From Euzebyaceae bacterium (GTDB lineage: Bacteria; Actinomycetota; Nitriliruptoria; Euzebyales; Egibacteraceae), in assembly GCA_013698135.1 (NCBI GenBank), contig JACCVM010000210.1, positions 1-9,234 of the forward strand: DNA of 9,234 nt, written 5' to 3'. The notes under the pieces were generated by a model, which was not told the DNA's origin, did no database searches, and worked only from the letters and a program-made list of their open reading frames with translations. Position numbers and translations under genes: made by a program. Numbering within the stretch: position 1 is the first letter of the stretch; every line of letters begins with the position of its first letter. Below, piece by piece: positions 6,717 to 9,234 of this stretch.

Positions 6717-8681
6717 CTAGCGCCGCGCGGGACGGTGCACCCATGCGGGCAGGGCCGGGCGCCGCGTCCACCGCGGAAGCGGCGAACGGGCGAGCGGCGA
6801 GGGTTCGCCGGCGGCTGCCGTGGTGACGGCACTGCCGACCACCGGTGCGGCGGAGCGGGCGTCAGGGTCCGACGGTGGCACGTGGCGGTGGTTGAGGGTG
6901 AAGCCCATGATGTCGGCGAACACCGGGCCGGCGGTCAGGCCGCCGTAGTACAGCGGCCGCGGCTCGTCCAACGCGACGCCGACCACCACGGCGGGGTCCT
7001 CGGCGGGTGCGAAGCCGACGAACGAGCCGACGTAGGCCCCAGCCTCATAGCCGCGCCGGGTGGTTGACGGCTTCTGCGCCGTTCCGGTCTTGCCACCGAC
7101 GGCGTAGCCCGGCACCGCACACAGCTCACAGGTGCCGTGCTCGTCGTCGACGACACCGACCAGCATCCGGGCCAGCGTGTCGGCGGTCTCCTGGGACACC
7201 ACGCGGCGCCGCGGAGCGGTCGCGGCGGGGCGCAGCTGATCGTCGGGGCCCACGTTCCCGCGCACCAGTGACGGCTGCACCTGCTCGCCACCTGACGCGA
7301 TCGTGGTGAAGACCGACGCCACCTGCAGCAGCGACGCCGACACGCCCTGCCCGATGCTGATGGTCGGCAGGCTCGTGTCCCACCAGGTATTCACCTCCGG
7401 CAGCAGGCCGGCCGACTCGCCCGGGAAGCCAACCCCCGATACGCGGCCGTAGCCGAAGCGCTCCAGGTACTCGTGCAGGCGCCGGGGCCCCACCCGCTGG
7501 GCCAGCTTGATGGTGCCGATGTTGGACGACTGCGCCATGATCTCGGCCAACGTCATCCGCTGCGTCGGGTGGCTGTGCGAATCGCTGAACACCTTGCTGC
7601 CAACCCGGTGGGTGTCGGGCACCTTCAGGCGTTCCCGGACCGAGATCGCTCCCTCCTCCAGCGCCGCACTGGCGGTGATCACCTTGTTGACGCTGCCGGG
7701 CTCGAAGATGTCGGTGACGACACGGTTACGCCGTGCCGCGACCGGCGAGTTGCCGATGCGCTCGGGGTCATAGGTCGGCACCGAGGCCATCGCCAGCACC
7801 TCGCCCGTGGCGACGTCGAGCACGACGGCGGAGCCACCCTCGGCGCCGTAGCCAGACACCGCGTCGCCGAGCACCCGTTCGGTCATGGACTGAATCTGGC
7901 GGTCGATGGTCAGCACGACGTCGCGCCCGGGTACCGGCGGGGTCACCTGCCGTGGCGCGGCGCTGATCTCCAGGCCGCCGGGTGCCCGTTCGAGCTGCAG
8001 CGCGCCAGGCTGGCCGGCCAAGATCGGATCCAAGCCAAGCTCCAGCCCGGCGAGCCCTTCGCCGTCGATGCCCGCGAAGCCGACGACATGCGCCGCGAGG
8101 CCGTCGGACGGATAGACGCGACGGGACTCCTCCAGCACTCCGACGCCGGGCAGCCGCAGCGCCGTGACCTGCTCCCCCACTCGCCAGGGCAGCTGGCGGC
8201 CGAGGTACACGAAGCCCTCGTCGCCCAGCAGCAAACCCTTCAGGTCTTGAGCGCTGCGGTCGAGCAGCGGCGCGAGGCTGCGCGCGATCACCATGGGAGG
8301 CATCCGGCTGCTGCGCACCTCGTGGGGATTGGCGTAGATCGTCGCGGCGGCCAGTGACATCGCCAGTGGCTCTCCGCCGCGGTCGTACAGCCGACCTCGG
8401 CGAGCGGGCAGCGTCAGCTGGCGCTGCGTCTGGCGCACGGCCAGACCGCGGTACTCGGCCGCGTTGACCACTTGGATGCTCACCAGGCGCCACCCCATGA
8501 CCAGGGTGACGGCCAGGTAGACGGCGAGCAGCAGGGACAGGCGGCGGCGCGAGCTGGACCGCGCCATCGCCTCGCAGCAGCCGGCTACCGCGGAGTGCGC
8601 AACGGTCCGGGAGCGTGTGGGCCGCCTGCGAGGGTCTGCGGACCGGCCGGACGCCGCGGGCCGGCCGCGCACCGCTCCCAT
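6717..8681 (-). CDS. ftsI: FtsI, septal peptidoglycan D,D-transpeptidase (class B penicillin-binding protein)
   Basis: Membrane-anchored transpeptidase that crosslinks septal peptidoglycan, partner of FtsW. From the ATG at 8681 it has 654 residues: a basic cytoplasmic tail (about 1-45), one TM helix (about 47-67, LSLLLAVYLAVTLVMGW), the pedestal domain opening with ARRGRLYDRGGEPLA (about 93-107), then the transpeptidase domain. The active-site motifs are intact: SVNK (Ser330, Lys333) within FEPGSVNK, SSN (385-387) and KTGT (531-534). An unusual CELC (518-521) sits just before KTG. About 55 Pro/Ala/Arg-rich residues follow the domain; there are no PASTA repeats. Start is uncertain: ATG at 8681 lies 10 nt after the ftsL stop, ATG at 8726 would overlap ftsL by 35 nt, and ATG at 8567 sits just before the TM helix. 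None has a strong Shine-Dalgarno. Confidence 0.94.
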   Translation of the reverse strand: MGAVRGRPAASGRSADPRRRPTRSRTVAHSAVAGCCEAMARSSSRRRLSLLLAVYLAVTLVMGWRLVSIQVVNAAEYRGLAVRQTQRQLTLPARRGRLYDRGGEPLAMSLAAATIYANPHEVRSSRMPPMVIARSLAPLLDRSAQDLKGLLLGDEGFVYLGRQLPWRVGEQVTALRLPGVGVLEESRRVYPSDGLAAHVVGFAGIDGEGLAGLELGLDPILAGQPGALQLERAPGGLEISAAPRQVTPPVPGRDVVLTIDRQIQSMTERVLGDAVSGYGAEGGSAVVLDVATGEVLAMASVPTYDPERIGNSPVAARRNRVVTDIFEPGSVNKVITASAALEEGAISVRERLKVPDTHRVGSKVFSDSHSHPTQRMTLAEIMAQSSNIGTIKLAQRVGPRRLHEYLERFGYGRVSGVGFPGESAGLLPEVNTWWDTSLPTISIGQGVSASLLQVASVFTTIASGGEQVQPSLVRGNVGPDDQLRPAATAPRRRVVSQETADTLARMLVGVVDDEHGTCELCAVPGYAVGGKTGTAQKPSTTRRGYEAGAYVGSFVGFAPAEDPAVVVGVALDEPRPLYYGGLTAGPVFADIMGFTLNHRHVPPSDPDARSAAPVVGSAVTTAAAGEPSPLARSPLPRWTRRPALPAWVHRPARR

Positions 8682-8691
8682 AGGCGGCCGG

Positions 8692-9096
8692 CTAGCCACC
8701 AGTGTCCGGGGGCCGGGACGCAACATGCGAGCTGGCCCGTGTCGGCTGGAGAGCGAGGAACGCCGGCTGCTCCGCGGGGACCATCCCGAGCCGTCGCTCG
8801 GCGTGCCGGCGGATGCGGTCTGGCGCCTCCAGCCGCGCGACGCTGACCGTCAGCCCGTCGACGCGCAGGTTGAGCGTGTCGACTTCGCGAACCAGCTCGC
8901 GGTGGGCGAAGGACTGCTCTGCGGCCAGCGCGTTGAGCGCCACGCTCCCGAAGACGCCGGGCACGGCCACGAAGATCATCAGCGCGAGATAGCGGCGCGC
9001 GTGGCGCGGTGGACCGACGAGGCGCAGCTGCGGCCGGCGTGTCGGCGGGATCTGCGGTCGTGGCGCCACCGGGCGTCGAACGGGAAGGGCAGTCAT
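8692..9096 (-). CDS. ftsL: FtsL, bitopic cell division protein
   Basis: Small single-pass divisome protein that, with FtsB/DivIC and FtsQ, scaffolds and activates FtsW-FtsI. 134 residues. A Pro/Arg-rich cytoplasmic N-terminus (1-35) precedes one TM helix (about 36-58, YLALMIFVAVPGVFGSVAL). Next comes a periplasm-side helix with heptad-like spacing suited to a coiled coil (about 62-92), then APDRIRRHAERRLGMVPAEQPAFLAL (about 91-116), matching the FtsL/DivIC-type end 'ER A..LGMV.P'. The final 18 residues look disordered. Sequence identity in this family is always low, so the call rests on size, topology, the LGMV motif and position between rsmH and ftsI. ATG at 9096 with AGGAGG 7 nt upstream is a firm start. 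Confidence 0.9.
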   Translation of the reverse strand: MTALPVRRPVAPRPQIPPTRRPQLRLVGPPRHARRYLALMIFVAVPGVFGSVALNALAAEQSFAHRELVREVDTLNLRVDGLTVSVARLEAPDRIRRHAERRLGMVPAEQPAFLALQPTRASSHVASRPPDTGG

Positions 9097-9098
9097 GG

Positions 9099-9234
9099 TC
9101 AGGCCTCCTGCGACGAGGCGGTCGGTAGCTGGCCCTGGGCGACCTTCTCAGCCGCCCGCAGCCGGGCTGAACGAGCGCGAGGGTTGCGGCGGATCTCGGC
9201 GTCGTCGGGTCGCTGCGCGCCCCGGGTCACCAGC
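9099..9234 (-). CDS. rsmH: RsmH (MraW), 16S rRNA m4C1402 methyltransferase, C-terminal fragment
   Basis: Only the last 44 codons are in the window; the 5' part lies beyond 9234. The reading frame gives LVTRGAQRPDDAEIRRNPRA followed by RSARLRAAEKVAQGQ and a short tail, ending in TGA at 9101-9099. 'TRGAxRP...EI..NPRARSARLRAAEK' is the conserved C-terminus of RsmH, the SAM-dependent enzyme that N4-methylates C1402 of 16S rRNA. Its place directly upstream of ftsL is the standard dcw position. The methyltransferase domain itself cannot be assessed here. Confidence 0.9.
   Translation of the reverse strand, partial: LVTRGAQRPDDAEIRRNPRARSARLRAAEKVAQGQLPTASSQEA
9104..9109 (-). promoter_or_regulatory. 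Shine-Dalgarno AGGAGG for ftsL
   Basis: Consensus AGGAGG on the minus strand inside the last codons of rsmH, 7 nt before the ftsL ATG. It is the best ribosome binding site in the window and fixes the ftsL start. The junction reads TGACCATG, so the two genes are separated by only 2 nt. Confidence 0.75.

Noticed and set aside
5478..7067. A 529-codon open frame on the plus strand spanning murE, the gap and the ftsI end
   Set aside because: It crosses two unrelated genes antisense, is Gly/Arg/His-rich and has no domain. It is a GC-bias artefact.
1..9234. Search for a novel, mobile or defence system
   Set aside because: All coding space is explained by conserved dcw genes in standard order. I saw no transposase, integrase, direct-repeat array, tRNA or foreign-composition island.

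Overview
The window holds a single, ordinary but almost complete stretch of a division and cell wall (dcw) cluster. Every gene is on the minus strand. In transcription order (right to left) the genes are rsmH (3' end only), ftsL, ftsI (class B PBP), murE, murF, mraY, murD and ftsW (its far 3' end lies beyond position 1). This is the canonical bacterial dcw order. The DNA is very GC-rich (about 70% by eye) with strong G/C third positions. FtsL, FtsI, MraY and MurE read like actinobacterial proteins, so the host is most likely a high-GC actinobacterium. The class cannot be fixed from these genes alone, and a deep-branching lineage is possible. MurE carries the DNPR motif of meso-diaminopimelate-adding enzymes, which predicts DAP-type peptidoglycan.

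Layout: 9099-9234 is the C-terminus of RsmH, a 16S rRNA methyltransferase. 8692-9096 is FtsL, a small single-pass divisome protein with a strong Shine-Dalgarno. 6717-8681 (perhaps 8726) is FtsI, the septal transpeptidase. 6558-6716 is the only real non-coding gap, 159 nt. 5034-6557 is MurE, 3637-5037 MurF, 2558-3640 MraY, 1170-2561 MurD and 1-1180 FtsW. From murE to ftsW each gene overlaps the next by 1 to 11 nt, so translation is probably coupled along the run.

How the genes work together: MurD, MurE and MurF successively add D-Glu, meso-DAP and D-Ala-D-Ala to UDP-MurNAc-L-Ala in the cytoplasm. MraY transfers the product to undecaprenyl phosphate to make lipid I. FtsW (glycosyltransferase) and FtsI (transpeptidase) polymerise and crosslink septal wall from lipid II, and FtsL is a structural and activating subunit of their complex.

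I found no mobile element, CRISPR array, tRNA, rRNA, toxin-antitoxin pair or defence system, and no undescribed system. The points most worth a second look are the ftsI-murE gap, where a 16-codon leader frame with a good Shine-Dalgarno ends in a GTGA overlap with a murE start that lacks its own, and an unusual CxxC pair in the FtsI transpeptidase domain.
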